DNA of 64,000 bases from Escarpia spicata (lineage: Eukaryota > Annelida > Polychaeta > Sabellida > Siboglinidae). The translations under genes and the position numbers were made by a program. Position 1 is the first letter of the stretch. Every line of letters begins with the position of its first letter. The stretch lies in contig OZ023206.1 in assembly GCA_963995525.1 (NCBI GenBank), positions 20,386,002-20,450,001 on the forward strand, read 5' to 3'. The notes under the pieces were generated by a model, which was not told where the DNA came from, ran no database searches, and was given only the letters and a program-made list of their open reading frames with translations. Shown piece by piece: positions 23,727 to 36,100 of the stretch.

Positions 23727-24495
23727 GTGGTCTTACCCCAAATATATGTCCTGCATGTTAAAAAACTTTACGAAGGCTAGACTGATAACAAGCTACATAC
23801 ATAACTAGATTAACCACAAAGGGAAATGCATGTTACCCTTTCATCTCCGTCACGTAAGTTACAAGAAAATAGTACGTAAGTTTTGGTTGTGAAAACTCAT
23901 TCCCATTTGATGTTTTATCTTGTGTAATGCAGTAGTACATTGAGTATTCACGAGACAAACATGTCCCATGTCAAAGTGATCGAACAAAATTCACGCATAT
24001 CACCCCAAACGGTATTTTCAAGTGCACTCTTTCGGCGAACGGATTCTTAATGTGGTCTTACCCCAAATAGAAGTCGTGCATGTTACAAATCTTCACGAAG
24101 GCTAGACTGGTATCAAGCTACACATTTAACTAGATTAACCACAAAGGGGAATGTATGTTACCCTTTCATCTCCGTCACGTAAGCTACAAGAAAACAGTAC
24201 GTAAGTTATGGGTATGAAACTCATTCCCATTTAATGTTTTATCTTGTATAATGCATTTGTACATTCAGTATTCACGAGACAAACATGACCCATGTCAAAG
24301 TGATCGAACAAAATTCACGCTTATCACCCTAAACGGTATTTTCAAGTGCACTCTTTCGGCGGACGGATCCTTAATGTGGTCTTACCCCAAATAGAAGTCG
24401 TGCATGTTACAAATCTTCACGAAGGCTAGACTACTGATATCAAGCTACACATTTAACTAGATTAACCACAAAGGTTAATGTGGTCTTACCCCAAA
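23727..24495. repeat. Tandem array of about 324-bp units built from MITE 2 ends
   Basis: Two full units (23727-24051 and 24052-24375) and a truncated third begin with GTGGTCTTACCCCAAATA. Each full unit ends with CGGTATTTTCAAGTGCACTC, TTTCGGCG and CTTAATGTGGTCTTACCCC, which is the reverse complement of the MITE 2 left end at 18746-18850. Between them lies about 200 bp (GGCTAGACTG..., CATCTCCGTCACGTAAG) not present in the complete copy. Units share most positions, so amplification is fairly recent. Confidence 0.8.
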
Positions 24496-24700
24496 TAGAT
24501 GTCCCAACAGCGGTACACCTTTGCATTTCCCCACCACATATTCCGCCCTTTCTCTGCCTTTGCAAGCTTTGACCTCACATTCGAATGTCCCTTTTATGTC
24601 CAACAGATTTTCCGAAGCATACGAATATATGCGCTTCCCTTGTGGTTCAGTTTTGTATGTACATTTCATTCTCTTTGACTTCATTGTCTCTCATGGATGT
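24475..24700 (-). pseudogene. Gypsy-type LTR retrotransposon protease fragment
   Basis: The minus-strand frame reads QGKRIYSYASENLLDIKGTF, then ECEVKACKGRERAEYVV, then GKCKGVPLLG. It matches the C-terminal part of Gypsy/Ty3-like aspartic proteases ('.LY.Y.S..PL.V.G.F...V.V......A.F.VV.G.G.PLLG..TA'). The catalytic D-S/T-G segment upstream is not recognisable and no RT follows, so only a scrap remains, cut on one side by the MITE-2-derived array. Confidence 0.55.
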
Positions 24701-25299
24701 TCATCAACACTGTTGGTATACGCTCCTGAGACGGCGACCACAGCTTCGAACGTCATCGTTTACGCTGTTTATGTCATTCCGAAATACGTTTTTATGGCCA
24801 CCTCTGTTTGGTTGTTCGCCATATACGTCCTCTTGGCCAATTACACCAGTAGAGTTCACATGTTTCATTTTGCACATCTTTGAAAAGCGGCTTTTTGTGA
24901 CACTGACACACCCCTAGCCACTGGCCGGACAGTGGCGGCTATAATAGTCTTTATGCGGGACAACACTACCAAATAAAGTTGTGACTCCGTGACTCCGAAA
25001 CGTGGCTTGTTTGCTGATAACACAAGTCAGATGTATGTTTGTATAAGAGCTTAATAGTAAGCCAACTCTTTATGTATAACTAGATTACATAACTACAATA
25101 ATATACAATGTCGATACCTAGTTATACATGTCATAACAAATACACAAAACTGACAGCAAAGGTGGGGGAACCAACCACACCATGCCAATTCTGTAATAAC
25201 TAATTTTCAGAATGGCTCTCCCCACCCCACAGGATTCCGTGTCACTAAGCAAAATTACAGCAATTACACTCGGAATGAAACAACTATTCATCAAAACAG

Positions 25300-26120
25300 T
25301 ACCTATCATGCCCCACCTCAGTAGAAAACATGGATGTTACCTACTAATACTATGAGCTTTTGTGTAAAAACATTGGTATCCAATGTAACAACACATTAGT
25401 CCACATGTGTTTCCAATGGCAATTAGCGCGAACTTAGATAACCTGTGTTACTGCGAACACTGTTACTGCCACTTTGAATGCCTCACCTAAGCAGAAAGCA
25501 TTCATGCTATACACGAAAACCACACGAAAGTATATACCGGCACCTTAAGTGCTAAACATTATTGCTATATAATATCCATCATGTGTGTAAACAAAAATGT
25601 TATGCTACATGGAATGCCCCACCTCAGCAGAAAGCACGCGCCACAACATATTAATCCTACAATGATTTTGTACCTGAAGCGTTACACATTATGCGTATAA
25701 TTAACATAGCCATCGGTTTGGAAACACCAATTGTGAAGGCTAAATGTAATGCCCCGCCTAACACATTAGGAATCCACACATTTCGGGAACTGAAGTGCTA
25801 CACAGTATTGGTCTATATTAACCACCGAGAGTGTATATAAAACATTTCTATTTCACACGGAATGCCCCACCTGAGCAGAAAGCACCCGTGCAACATAGCC
25901 AAAACAAGGAGTATTTCTCTACCAGGAGTGTAACACAACACTGATATTTACCTGTTTAAGTTGACATATTAACTGTGTAGCCGAAATGGTGCTTACATTA
26001 CATGGAATGCCCCACGTCAGCAGAAAACATTCATGCAAAATGTTTCCGTTTTTTTTCCGAAATGAATGAATACAAGCATTGCTGCCTCATATGCCCCACC
26101 TAAGTAGAAAGCATACTTTG
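25300..26120. repeat. Degenerate tandem repeats in the retrotransposon 3' region
   Basis: The block TGCCCCACCTCAGCAGAAAG (with C/T, A/G variants) recurs at about 25308, 25477, 25612, 25750 (partial), 25862, 26005 and 26092. Spacing is irregular, mostly 110-170 bp. Sequence between blocks is AT-rich and poorly conserved. They occupy the space between the recombinase ORF and the 3' terminus, where structural repeats of YR retrotransposons lie. Confidence 0.75.
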
Positions 26121-26168
26121 TGCACCTGCCACCTTATGTGAGCATAACCACTGCAAAACAAAAAGAGG

Positions 26169-27024
26169 TCACTGCAACTGCAACATTGGAATTCGAATAT
26201 ATTTTTGAAAAGCTTGGGATTTCCACCGTCCCATGCGCTGGATTTCGTCGTCCGAGACCCCCTGCATTGCAGCTGCTGTTGCAGCGCCTATCCGAAAACT
26301 ATTACCTTTATAGCATAAAGTCGAGAGACCTGCCCATGTAAGTGACTTTTTTAGCTGAGTAGCAAAGAACGCTTTTGTAACTGGCGCTCCTCCTGGAAAA
26401 ATAAAGAGCGGACCTGGCGAATTGCCTCGTAATGCCAAATATGATCGCATAGCTTTAACTGGACAACATGGTGACTCTATACGTGCTGGAATAGCTAAAG
26501 TCACAGGCGGGCCTTGGTAATGCTTGTATGCATAAAACACCACTGTACTGCCATTTTTTTCATGCCTTCCTCCCTATTCGAAGGAAGGCATGGAAGGCTA
26601 GTAAATACATGGCCGAAGTTAAAATGTTGTTGTAATAGCAACATGAGATGTGTGGTGTAGAACAAACCAACTTGAGCAAGACCGATTTTGTGACTGGTGC
26701 CCGCTGATCACCTGATCACCTCAATTTTGCAGCCCCATGCAATAATTTTCGAACAACAAATGTAGCAGCTGGATCTGCAAAAGTGTGCATTTTATGCACG
26801 TATGAAATTGCTGAAATCACACTGGTAATGGATGATGGCGCATAACCTTTTTGAAAACAAAATGCTATAAAAGAAATTATTGCTAGTGTTTTAGCTGGAA
26901 ACCAGTGTGTGAGGTGAAGTTCAGATTGGCAGAACTGGTGAAACATTGTAACACTTTTTTGATAAGCCTGTGTGGTGAGGTCAGACAAGGAAGCATCTAA
27001 CAAATGTTGAATGACAGTTGCCAA
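26169..27024 (-). pseudogene. Tyrosine recombinase of the YR retrotransposon
   Basis: The N-terminal (SAM-like, core-binding) part is 27024-26716: QKSVTMFHQFCQSELHLTHW through PSSITSVISAISYVHKMH. The middle is broken by stops and a frameshift but keeps MYLLAFHAFLRIGRKA near 26560-26610, which contains the first catalytic Arg. The C-terminal part (26543-26169) has SFRIGAATAAAMQGVSDDEI and GRWKSQAFQKYIR, supplying the second Arg and the Tyr. The catalytic His of the usual H-x-x-R is Asn (YKGNSFRIG). In a live element this enzyme inserts the circular cDNA without target duplication. Confidence 0.8.
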
Positions 27025-28766
27025 GGCAGGAGATCCGGCGGGATGACCGACTGCACTGGCTCGAGGCCATACTGCCTGCGCAGTTCTGGCGGGTCCTGAA
27101 ACCGAGACAGCGCATCAGCGATTCTATTCTGTTTACCTGGGACATGTTTTGCTTTTAAAATCAAATTGTTTTTCATGAGAGCTACAGTCAACTTACGGAT
27201 AAGTGACATCAGTTGTTTGTCTTTACTCGTTTGGTTATTGATAACAGGTACCACTGCTTCATTGTCACATAGCACAAGCAGTCTCCCATCTTTCAGAACA
27301 TGCGGCCACAAGTACAAGGCAAGTACGATAGGAAATAATTCCTTTATGGCAATATTGAAGTTCTGCCATGACAAAGGGCAATGACCTTGAAACCATTGGC
27401 TTTCCAATAGACCAGCAGAACCCAAACCTGAAGCGTCTGTGAATAATTCAAGCTTTTCTGAAGACAGCCACTGATCATTAATGAGAAGTGATGACCCATT
27501 AAAGTTCTCCAGAAAAATAGACCACCCAGTTAAGTCTAGCCGTGCCTCCTTACCCAGGCGTATGTGAAAATGAGGCTTAACTTTGCCCTGGGTTAAGTCA
27601 TGCAACCTTCGGAGAAATGGCCTGCCGGAAAGTATTACTTTACAACAGAATTGTAAAGTTCCTAGGAAACTTTGTAGTTCTCGCAAGGTAACCTTTTTAC
27701 GGTGACTAAAGGACTTGACTAACTTACTCGCTGCTTCAAGTTTGTCCTGTGGGAGCCTAGCCTCCATTTTTACAGTGTCTACTTCTATACCATGAACAAC
27801 CACACAAGTAGATGGCAACACTGTTTTGTTATGCTTGATCGGAATTGAAACCAATTAGCCATAAAGAAAAATTGCTGCAGATAGAAGTTGTAAATCGACT
27901 GAGATGGCGAGAGAAATGTAACCGTCCAGGATGTGAGACATATGCATAACATGAACATTTGTTTGTAGAATTCACTGCAAGGCACAGCTAAATTGTTCAA
28001 CAATTTTGCACGAAATGGAGCAACCCATTGGAAGGCATTTATCATAATAATATTGACCTTCAAATGAAAAACCAAGCAGATGATAATCGCTAGGTTGAAC
28101 CGGAATAATCCGAAATGCAGATTAAATATCAGCTTTGGCAATAAAACAACCACGACCCACTGATGTCAGCAATTAAACAAAGTAGTCATAATCCTCATAT
28201 GTTACAGAACAACACTCTTTTGGGATTCCAAAATTAACTGAATTTCCCTTTGGGAATGATAAGTCGTGAATTATCCGAAACTTGCCTTGCTCCGCCTTTG
28301 GAATAAGCCCTAATGGTGATATGACCAAGTTCAAAATTGGGATTAATTCGAAGGGGCCTGCAATATGACCTAAAGTACATTCTTTGATAATCATGTCCCT
28401 TGCCACTGAAAGGTTTGCTAGGAGAGATGGGTGGTTGCATGGTACTGTCCTATGGCTTAGATCGCCTTGAAAAGAAAGTGGAAACCCAAAGGTAAATCCT
28501 TGGCAAATTTCCTCCGTCAAGGCTGGTTCATACCTACTTTCCTGTTGGAGCTGCCATAGCCGGGCGGCGTGGATTGGTGTTGGGAGGTTGGATGCCGGTG
28601 AAAGCAGGCCGTTTGAAGGGGGTGGCATGGCGATGGAAGGGGGTGACAGGGCATTTGAATGGGGTGGCCGGACGACTACCATGGCACTGCGACACTGCAT
28701 GCTGTCCATTGCAAGATGGGCATCGGTGTGCGAAGGTACATTTCTGATTGGTGCAACGCCCATCAC
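26997..28766 (-). pseudogene. Reverse transcriptase-RNase H of the YR retrotransposon
   Basis: RT fingers: GKFRIIHDLSFPKGNSVNFG at about 28230-28300. Palm: GCFIAKADI, a stop, SAFRIIPVQPSDYHLLGF and CLPMGCSISCKIVEQFSCAL, in the same frame but with four in-frame stops between 28173 and 27840. The catalytic box reads SHILDGYIS, where the second Asp of LDD is Gly. Thumb plus RNase H (27854-26997) is intact: ELFTDASGLGSAG holds the first RNase H Asp, IKELFPIVLALYLW the Glu, LVLCDNEAVV the next Asp, and GKQNRIADALSRF the last. The enzyme could not polymerise as written. Confidence 0.85.
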
Positions 28767-29605
28767 TGCAGTAGGCGAAGCAGTAGCCGGTGGGAAAGGG
28801 CTGTCGTCTGGCTATGGGCTGTCTCCACTGGGGAATGGGACGACTCTGATTTCCTATGGTCTTGCTAGCCGAATGGAGGAGTTCCTGATGTAATGTACAC
28901 CACGGCATGGTGAAGTGTGCACTCAACTTCCTAAAGTCCCTGTCATATGTAAGAAAAACCTTGGGGGGTGAATTGGAAGCCATGGTCCGGATGATCTGCA
29001 TGTATTTCATGATAGCCTGTGTCTCTAATGGGCAGTGTTGTGTATATATGGCCATGAAAATGAGGAAAACATCTGACCACTGCTCGATGTTAGCAATTTT
29101 CTTTATGACCTGCGACTGAGGTTGGTCAAATTCTGTCTTTAATATTTTGGTCCACCAGGCTACCAAGCGGTACCGCTGCCAATGCCCTCATGTTAGAGGG
29201 GTATTGGGGTAATTTCTCACATAGCTCACCCATGCTCGACTCAGTGACCATTGCCGCTTACCCAGCCGCTGCTGCTGACCCTGCCGCTGCTGGTGTTTCT
29301 AATGCAGCTGCCACTGGGGTCGCCTCCCTCGCTACCTGGGAGGATGCAGCCATCCTCATGACCGCCTCCCGAATTGATTCCACCTGTTCCTGCATAGACC
29401 GCATCTGGTCACGTAGGATGCCAATCTCGCCAGGTGGAGGAGGTGCCGACAACACTGGGGCTGGTGGAACCATCGTCATGGCTATGGATGTCCTTTCCTC
29501 GGGCCGGTCCCCATCAACCGTCCTGGCTCGTTTGCGAGGAGGTCCCACGACTGTCTCGCGATAACGAGCTGGCGTTTTTGTAGAACGTTTACGTTTTGGA
29601 GGCAT
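28534..29605 (-). pseudogene. Gag-like protein of the YR retrotransposon
   Basis: Begins at 29605 with a basic MPPKRKRSTKTPARYRETVV segment, then a short coiled-coil-like stretch (ILRDQMRSMQEQVESIREAV) and alanine-rich tail ending in a stop at 29258. A different frame continues from about 29220 through FLIFMAIYTQHCPLETQAIM. Near the end is a Cys/His cluster, CFAYCSDGRCTNQKCTFAHR followed by CPSCNGQHAVSQC, typical of DIRS-group Gag zinc motifs. The region overlaps the RT ORF by about 230 bp in another frame, so an unlesioned copy would probably use frameshifting or reinitiation. Confidence 0.75.
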
Positions 29606-29874
29606 TCTGAAACATTGAGACAGGAAAGCCGGACAGACACTGGGTCAAATTAGAATGAACCGATAGGTAAATTCATACTAGCTAATATGGAAGCAGGCCA
29701 AAGTAGGAAAGAAACACAAATATACAAACGTTACACACTGTGATTGCATTAATATGTACTGCCTCCAACAGTATGTTCTGTACCATAAAACCAAAACCAG
29801 GATAGTCACAAAAGCATATGGATAATAATGCCAACCTCTGTAACTAAGGAATTGCAACGGAACAAATAATTACA

Positions 29875-30230
29875 AAGCCACCGAGGGTATCTCCAGAATG
29901 GCAGAACAGTTACACAGCCACCAAGGGCACACAGCCAGAATGGCAAAACATTTACACGGCCGCCAGAGGCACAGCCATAATGGCAGAACATTTACACGGC
30001 CACCAAGGGCACACAGCCAGAATGGCATAACATTTACACGGCCCCCAAGGGCACAGCCATAATGGCAGAACATTTACACGGCCCACAAGGACACAGCCAG
30101 TGGCAGAACATTTATACGGCCCCCAAGGGCACAGCCATAATGGCAGAACATTTACACGGCCCACAAGGGCACAGCCATAATGGCAGAACATGTACACGGC
30201 TCACAAGGGCAGAACATTTACACGGCCACA
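29875..30230. repeat. 40-bp tandem repeat inside the retrotransposon
   Basis: About nine copies of a unit close to CACAGCCATAATGGCAGAAC followed by ATTTACACGGCCCACAAGGG. Variation is mainly CCATAATGG/CCAGAATGG and CCC/CAC. It sits between the hydrolase ORF and gag. Open frames across it are products of repetition. AATGGCAGAACA is present in every unit. Confidence 0.9.
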
Positions 30231-30304
30231 CCATCAAAAATCCAAACCAATTGTCAGAAATTGACAAACTTTATATGTCCAAAACACCTCCGGCATTAAC
30301 AACT

Positions 30305-30875
30305 TTACAACTTATTCGCCGCGGCAACAACTGCCCCTTGAACACTGTTGAAATATTTTCTATTTCCCTCGTCATTAAAATGTACACCATCAAGTAGGTA
30401 CTGCTTCCAGTCAGACCACACGCCACGATGCGACCAGAAATCAACAGTGTCCAAACATTTGGTGGCCTCGTGCATATACTTATTATATTGAAAAACCCTG
30501 GTGTTAAAATCGGCATCCACTGGAGAAACAGATGTGCTAGCATCACGGTACTACATTTGCGAGATTACCACGCGATGGACCCCTGCCATCACAGTTAAAT
30601 ACGTTGCGAAAGCCAACACTATCGCCAACTTCAATATGTCCACAATTCATTAAATCGTTCGTCCCAATTTCGATGAAAACTACATCCCTACTGGCATTTA
30701 AAATATCATACGTCAGTATGTATAGTTGCTGCACTTTCAAACCCCCTCTCGAAATGAAGGTAACATGATAACTCTCATCCAAAGCGAGGTTCATGGACCG
30801 ATGCGTCAGCGCGAAAGCCGAAAGGCGGCGAACAAAGGAATGACCAACAATAGCAATGTTTACCGTCTCCATCAC
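30305..30875 (-). pseudogene. SGNH/GDSL-type hydrolase-like ORF of the YR retrotransposon
   Basis: Starts at 30875 (MMETVNIAIVGHSFVRRLSA). Block I GHS supplies the nucleophile Ser, SRGGLKV fits block II Gly, IEIGTNDL fits block III with Asn. Near the end LLDGVHFNDEGNRKY (about 30330-30375) fits block V with Asp and His. The frame changes near 30543, after NLANVVP, and resumes as DASTSVSPVDADFNTRV, so one base is gained or lost. All four catalytic blocks are present. SGNH enzymes are esterases/deacylases; the substrate in retrotransposons is unknown. The same start occurs at 63045 on the plus strand. Confidence 0.75.
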
Positions 30876-31057
30876 TGCGATCGCAAGTGCAATTAAATAG
30901 ACAACCGGTCAAAAGGAATCACGACGATAGCGTCTAACAGACAGAATAAAAATGTAGCGTCAACACCAACCCCGTAGCAGTATTTTTGAAAAACAAACTT
31001 CAAAAATCGAGAGCGAATATACCTTTTCAATTCTGGAAATTTCGAGAGAGAGATTTT

Positions 31058-31612
31058 GTTTCCCGCCCAACTACCCCAGCTACACCTGAGTTTAGGTTAC
31101 TTTAAAAGGATAGGTCTGTAAGGTGGTTTGAAAGTCTGGAAAATCTATGTAATATATACCTAATTACATGTTGGTGTCAAGGCGTTTGCAAGAATAAACT
31201 GTTGGTCTTGCTGTATGTTAGTTAATTGCATTGTATATTTCTGTTGTTAGCATGACAGTAATATGTACAAGGGGTTTTGGGGCGCTGTGACGCTTTCCCC
31301 TTGGTTTCAACTATTAAGGTTATAATCCGTAAACAGGTCTGGTTATAATATGTAGGGTGGGTTCAGCCACCTGCGTGTGGTTGGTTCCCCCCACCTTTGC
31401 TGTTGAGGTTGTATTATAATTATATAGGCTAATTCACATCATTTACACATTGTATATATATATGTATTGTATGAATTAGCTAAAAATGTGTTGGCTGAAT
31501 ACAAAGCTCTTTTACAAACTCATACCTGCCTTGTTACTTAACAGCAAAACTAGTCACGATTCCTAGTCATAACTCCATTACATTACCAAGGAGCCTTGTC
31601 CCATATAAATAC
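31058..31612 (+). mobile_element. Inserted relative of the retrotransposon 3' end, opposite orientation
   Basis: On the plus strand GTGTGGTTGGTTCCCCCCAC at about 31376 and the following 230 bp track the element's own 3' end (minus strand at about 25185-24950; plus strand at 63258-63485), ending GTCCCATATAAA against GTCCCGCATAAA. The segment is flanked on both sides by ACCTTTTCAATTCTGGAAAT plus TTCGAGAGAGAG (31022-31054 and 31609-31641), and the short copy at 62728 has that flank once. It is therefore either an insertion with a roughly 30-bp duplication or a rearranged inverted terminal region. Confidence 0.55.
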
Positions 31613-31632
31613 CTTTTCAATTCTGGAAATTT

Positions 31633-31807
<175 letters not shown>

Positions 31808-31945
31808 CTGGGATTGGAGAGCTAGTCTCATGTTTCCGTCAGCCTCATAATGTGTTGAGCTTACCGTATATTCCAGAATAGAAGCATTGGTTTTGTTGCC
31901 CACATAAATGCCGTTTGAATTTCATTCAAAAGGTGTTTTTCTAAC

Positions 31946-32454
31946 TACACCGATCGCACGCACTGAGCTGCCGGGGTAATTAAGTGTTTGTACAAGGGTT
32001 AATGCTTCTCATTCTTCCATTAACCTACGCTTGATATAGCTGGATGGACACTTCCACAGTACAGCATCACGAATGTTGTTATCAGTATCGACACCGTACG
32101 CTGTTTTCGTAAGGCTGGTAGCAAACTGTTGTGTTGTCTCACTTTCTTTTGGGATCATTTCATGGACTGTGCGGCGGGCGAATGCTGTATTAAATATTAA
32201 CTAGTGGAACGAAATAGCTATTCAATAAATGTACCGCTTCATCGTAATGGTGTCGTTCTCCTGTTTAACGAGAGTTACGGAAATGTCCTGCACTTATGGG
32301 CCTGCGCTGCGCTGTCGCACAAGTCTCTGTCTTAATTAGCACAACATCGTTTGCAGCAACATCGCCTAACTGTTCAATTAACTGTCAATTACCGTCTGCA
32401 AAAAGTTCCAAACTGTTTTGCCACCGTGTCCATTTAAGCCCCAACGTTGCCGGC
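31946..32454. other. No gene recognised
   Basis: No motif or splice-bracketed frame is visible in this stretch, which lies between the retrotransposon and the duplicated acidic ORF. Confidence 0.45.
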
Positions 32455-32997
32455 TCCGTGAATGGGCCAAATTAGCGACAAGACTGAGAGCTACTGCGGC
32501 AGTAAAGGGTGGCCGAACGAGATTCCTTGGTTTCGGCTAAGGAAGAAGAGGAAGAGGAAGAGGAGGAGTAGAACGACGACGACAATGAGCTAAGCGTATT
32601 TGATTCCGTTTACAAGCAAATAACCCCTATGCTATGTGACTCCCAAGGGGACGAAAACAAGTGAAACCGTCAACAACAGTTCTTGTTGCTGGTTGTGTCG
32701 TAGCCGGCGTCGTTACCGTTGGCGCAGTTGGGGGTTATCTCGTCAACGACCGGAACAACAGCTACTGCAGGAACTATGGCCACACCGGAACTTGGTGGCG
32801 ACGCAGGAACAAAACTTGGAGCTTCTGCGGCAGTAAAATGTGGCCTTGGATCAATGCGATCAGCTGGGGAAGAGGAGGAGGACGACGACGACGATGAGCT
32901 AAACGTATTTTATGATTCCGTTGATAAGCAAATAGCTTCTATGTTAAGTGACTCAGAAGATGACGAAAACAAAGTGAGACCTTCAACATCCAAGTAA
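32455..32997 (+). CDS. Possible acidic C-terminal ORF with internal duplication, unrecognised
   Basis: Two related segments lie in tandem. The first (about 32485-32665) holds GCTACTGCGGCAGTAAAG, a run of GA(A/G) codons and AACGACGACGACAATGAGC. The second (about 32818-32997) holds CTTCTGCGGCAGTAAAA and GACGACGACGACGATGAGC. The second translates as EEEEDDDDDELNVFYDSVDK followed by SMLSDSEDDENKVRPSTSK and a stop; the first is broken by stops and frameshifts. A plus-2 frame between them has a hydrophobic TTVLVAGCVVAGVVTVGAVG stretch. No acceptor or start is convincing. It may be a gene end, or part of a transposon protein. Confidence 0.3.
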
Positions 32998-33109
32998 CAG
33001 TGATAATTACAAAACGCTTGCGAGGTTGGAAATGTTTGCTATTTCTCGTACGTCGGCAAAGACGTCATATATCTACTACCAAAATCAGAATGGGGTAACC
33101 GTCATCTTT

Positions 33110-36100
33110 CCTACTAGAACACACTTGTTTGAGACGTATCAGTTCCATCAGAAGACAGCATTTGAATGAGACAAAAAATAAGTAGTGTGATAGCAAAATA
33201 GCATGTGTCTTTCCATCTGGTCTTCGGTCGTCCTCTCCTTCTTCTTCCTGGTATCTCTGCATTTAGCACTCTTCTCACTATATGCTCCTCTTCCCTTCTC
33301 ATCACATGCCCATACCATTTCGTTCGTTTCTCTGTTATCTTTTTGGATGCTTGTGTCACTGTCGTTGATTCTCTAATATATTCGTTTCGGATCCTATATT
33401 TCTTTGTTACTCCACACATCCACTTCAGCATCCTCATATCATCCGTCTCTATCTTTGCTTCCTGTCCTTTCGTTGTTGCCCATGTTTCTGCCCCGTACAG
33501 CATTGCAGGCCTGACTGCTGTTTTATAGATCTTCCACTTCAACTTCACTGCATCCTCCTGTCGCACAACACTCCACTGCATTTCTTCCAAGTTCTCCAAG
33601 CTGCACTCCCTCTCTGCTTGATCGCCGTTTCCATGCTTCCTTTCTCTTCCACGACTGACCCTAGATATTTGACGTGTGTCACGTTTTGCAGCTCGTCTCC
33701 CTGTATCTTTACAGTTGGTCTGTCTATCTCATCATTCCGTTCGAACCTTAAGTCCATGAATTGGACTTTTGGTCGACTAACCCTCATTCCTCTCTCGTTC
33801 AGTGCCTTCCTCCACGTCTCGTGGTATTCTGTCATGTCTACCTCCTTTCCTCCATACAGCATAATGTCATCTGCGAACATCATTGATTCGGGTGCATCTT
33901 TTCTCACCTCCTCCGTCAAAATGTCCATCAACATGAGGAACAGGCATGTACTCAATGCAGATCCTTGTGCAACCTAACCTCAACGCCAAAGCTTTCACCA
34001 GCCACACTGCGCACCTTGTCTCACACCCCCGATACATATCCTATACAAGTTTGATGTACTTTTCCGGTACATACCTTCCTCTCGCACATCTCCATATCTC
34101 CTTCCTTGATACCCGATCATATGCTTTCTCCAGGTCCTGATGTCCTTCTGTCCCTCCCTGTATTTTTCTATAGTTTGTTTGAGAATGAAAAACGCATAAT
34201 TATGTGGTACTCATGCGTGGCATAAACACAAACTAACTTTCATGTATGTCTGTGCATTCTCTCATCCTCTTGTCTATGACCCTCTCCCATGTCTTAAATT
34301 TGTGCGTCAGGAGTTTGATCCCTCGGTAGTTCTTACACTCCTGGATGTCACCTTTTCCCTTGAAGATTGGGATGAGTATGCTCTGTCGCCAAGCCGATGG
34401 CATGTGTTCTGAAGTCATGACACTGTTGAATAGTCTGCATAATAACTTTACACCAAAGTTGCCCATACATTTCCAAGCTTCAGCTGGTATTTCATCTGCT
34501 CCTACTTTTCATCCCTCTGAGTGCTTTCTCTGTTTCTTCGTCACTGATACTCGTTATCATTCCTTGATTCACATCCCTCTCCTCGGTTTCTACTTTCGGG
34601 TTTTCCTCGTTCATCAGCCAGTTAAAGTATTGGCCCCATCTCTCTTTGATGTCATCGTCTTTCATCGATACTTCTCCCGTTGCATTTTTGATTGTACGTA
34701 TCTGGCCTATGTCCTGTCCTGCACGGTCCCTAGTCGCTGCTATTCTATAGATGTCCTTCTGACAATCATTAGTTTATAGGTTGTTGTACAATCTCTCTAC
34801 TGTTTCTTCTCTCACTCTTGCCACCACCTTCTTAGCCGTCGCGTTCGCTCTCTTGTACTGTGCCTTGTCTATCTCTGCTCCTGTTCGTTTCCATTTCTCC
34901 AGTCTGTCTTTCTTTACCTTAACTTCATCCTCAATGTCAACATTCCACCACCAGCTTTCTACTCCGGCGGGCTTCTTCTTCCCCGTTGACCTCCCACATA
35001 CTTCCTCCCCACATTCCCTGATCTGCTCCGCGGTTTCTTCCCACAATTCTTCCATGTTCTCCGTTGTTACTTCATCTTTATTTGATAGTCTCTCCACTAT
35101 AATATAATTATAGTGGAGAGACTACTAGTTCTTTCTTACTTCTTCCTCTTTTAGCTTCCACCATCTGATCTGTTTCCTTCCCACTGTTCTCCACTGTCTT
35201 GGTTTCCTCACCTCCAGTTCAGAAACTCGTACCTTGTGTTGTATGATGATGGCCTCTGGGGATAGTACTTTGCTACAGTTCTTTAATTCCTTAGCATGCT
35301 CTTTCCTCGCCATGATGTAGTCAATTTTGGTTTCTCGTTCCCCGCTGTTATAGTTTACAAGGTTGTTCCTTCTCTTCTTGTAGACTGTATTCAGTTTCCT
35401 CAGCTGGCTGGTATGCTGTTGCAAAGTGTGCTATATTTATGTCTTCCTCGTTTGCGACCCCTATTCCGTGTCTTCCGTGTATGTCATTATATCCAGTCCG
35501 ATCTCTTACCACGTGTCCATTTAGGTCTCCTGCCATCACAGTTCTCTCGCAACTTGGTACAGCTTGCATATCACCATCTATGTGCTCCCATAATTCCTCC
35601 TTTCCTTTTCTGTGCATCCAGTCTGTGGTGCATAACAAATGGTAACATTCTACACTTCTCCTTCGATCTCCAGTTTCACTCTCCGCCATTAGGTGATCAA
35701 ATGCACACTTCGAGTCACACAAACAAACACTAGTACGTATGCGTAACTAGAACAGTGTTTTAATAAGAGAACACAAAACTGCAACTCACAACAGGAAGTA
35801 TCCAAACATGCGAGGCCGTGACCCGGAAACTAGGGGTCACGACAATATTACCATTGAACTACAATCATGGAATAGTAACTAATAGCCATTGGCGCTCATC
35901 ACTCTATCGCACGGTCTCTCCACTGCTAGTACTCTGTCTTTCAGATCTTCACATAGTACAGTTTGTATCCGGCACCGATCTCCCCTGCTTTGCTCTCCTT
36001 CCATTTTGTCTCCAATACGCACAATACTTGCAGGTACTTCTTTAGCATCAATTGTACTACTTCTCCACTTCTTCCTGTCAGGCTCCCAACAATCAGTGTT

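Noticed and set aside
24521..24917. Hydrophobic 120-residue plus-strand ORF resembling a membrane protein
   Set aside because: It is antisense to the Gypsy-type protease fragment, which explains the open frame better.
33205..35645. Plus-strand ORFs opposite the RTE-like LINE
   Set aside because: They are antisense shadows; conserved RT and endonuclease motifs are only on the minus strand.
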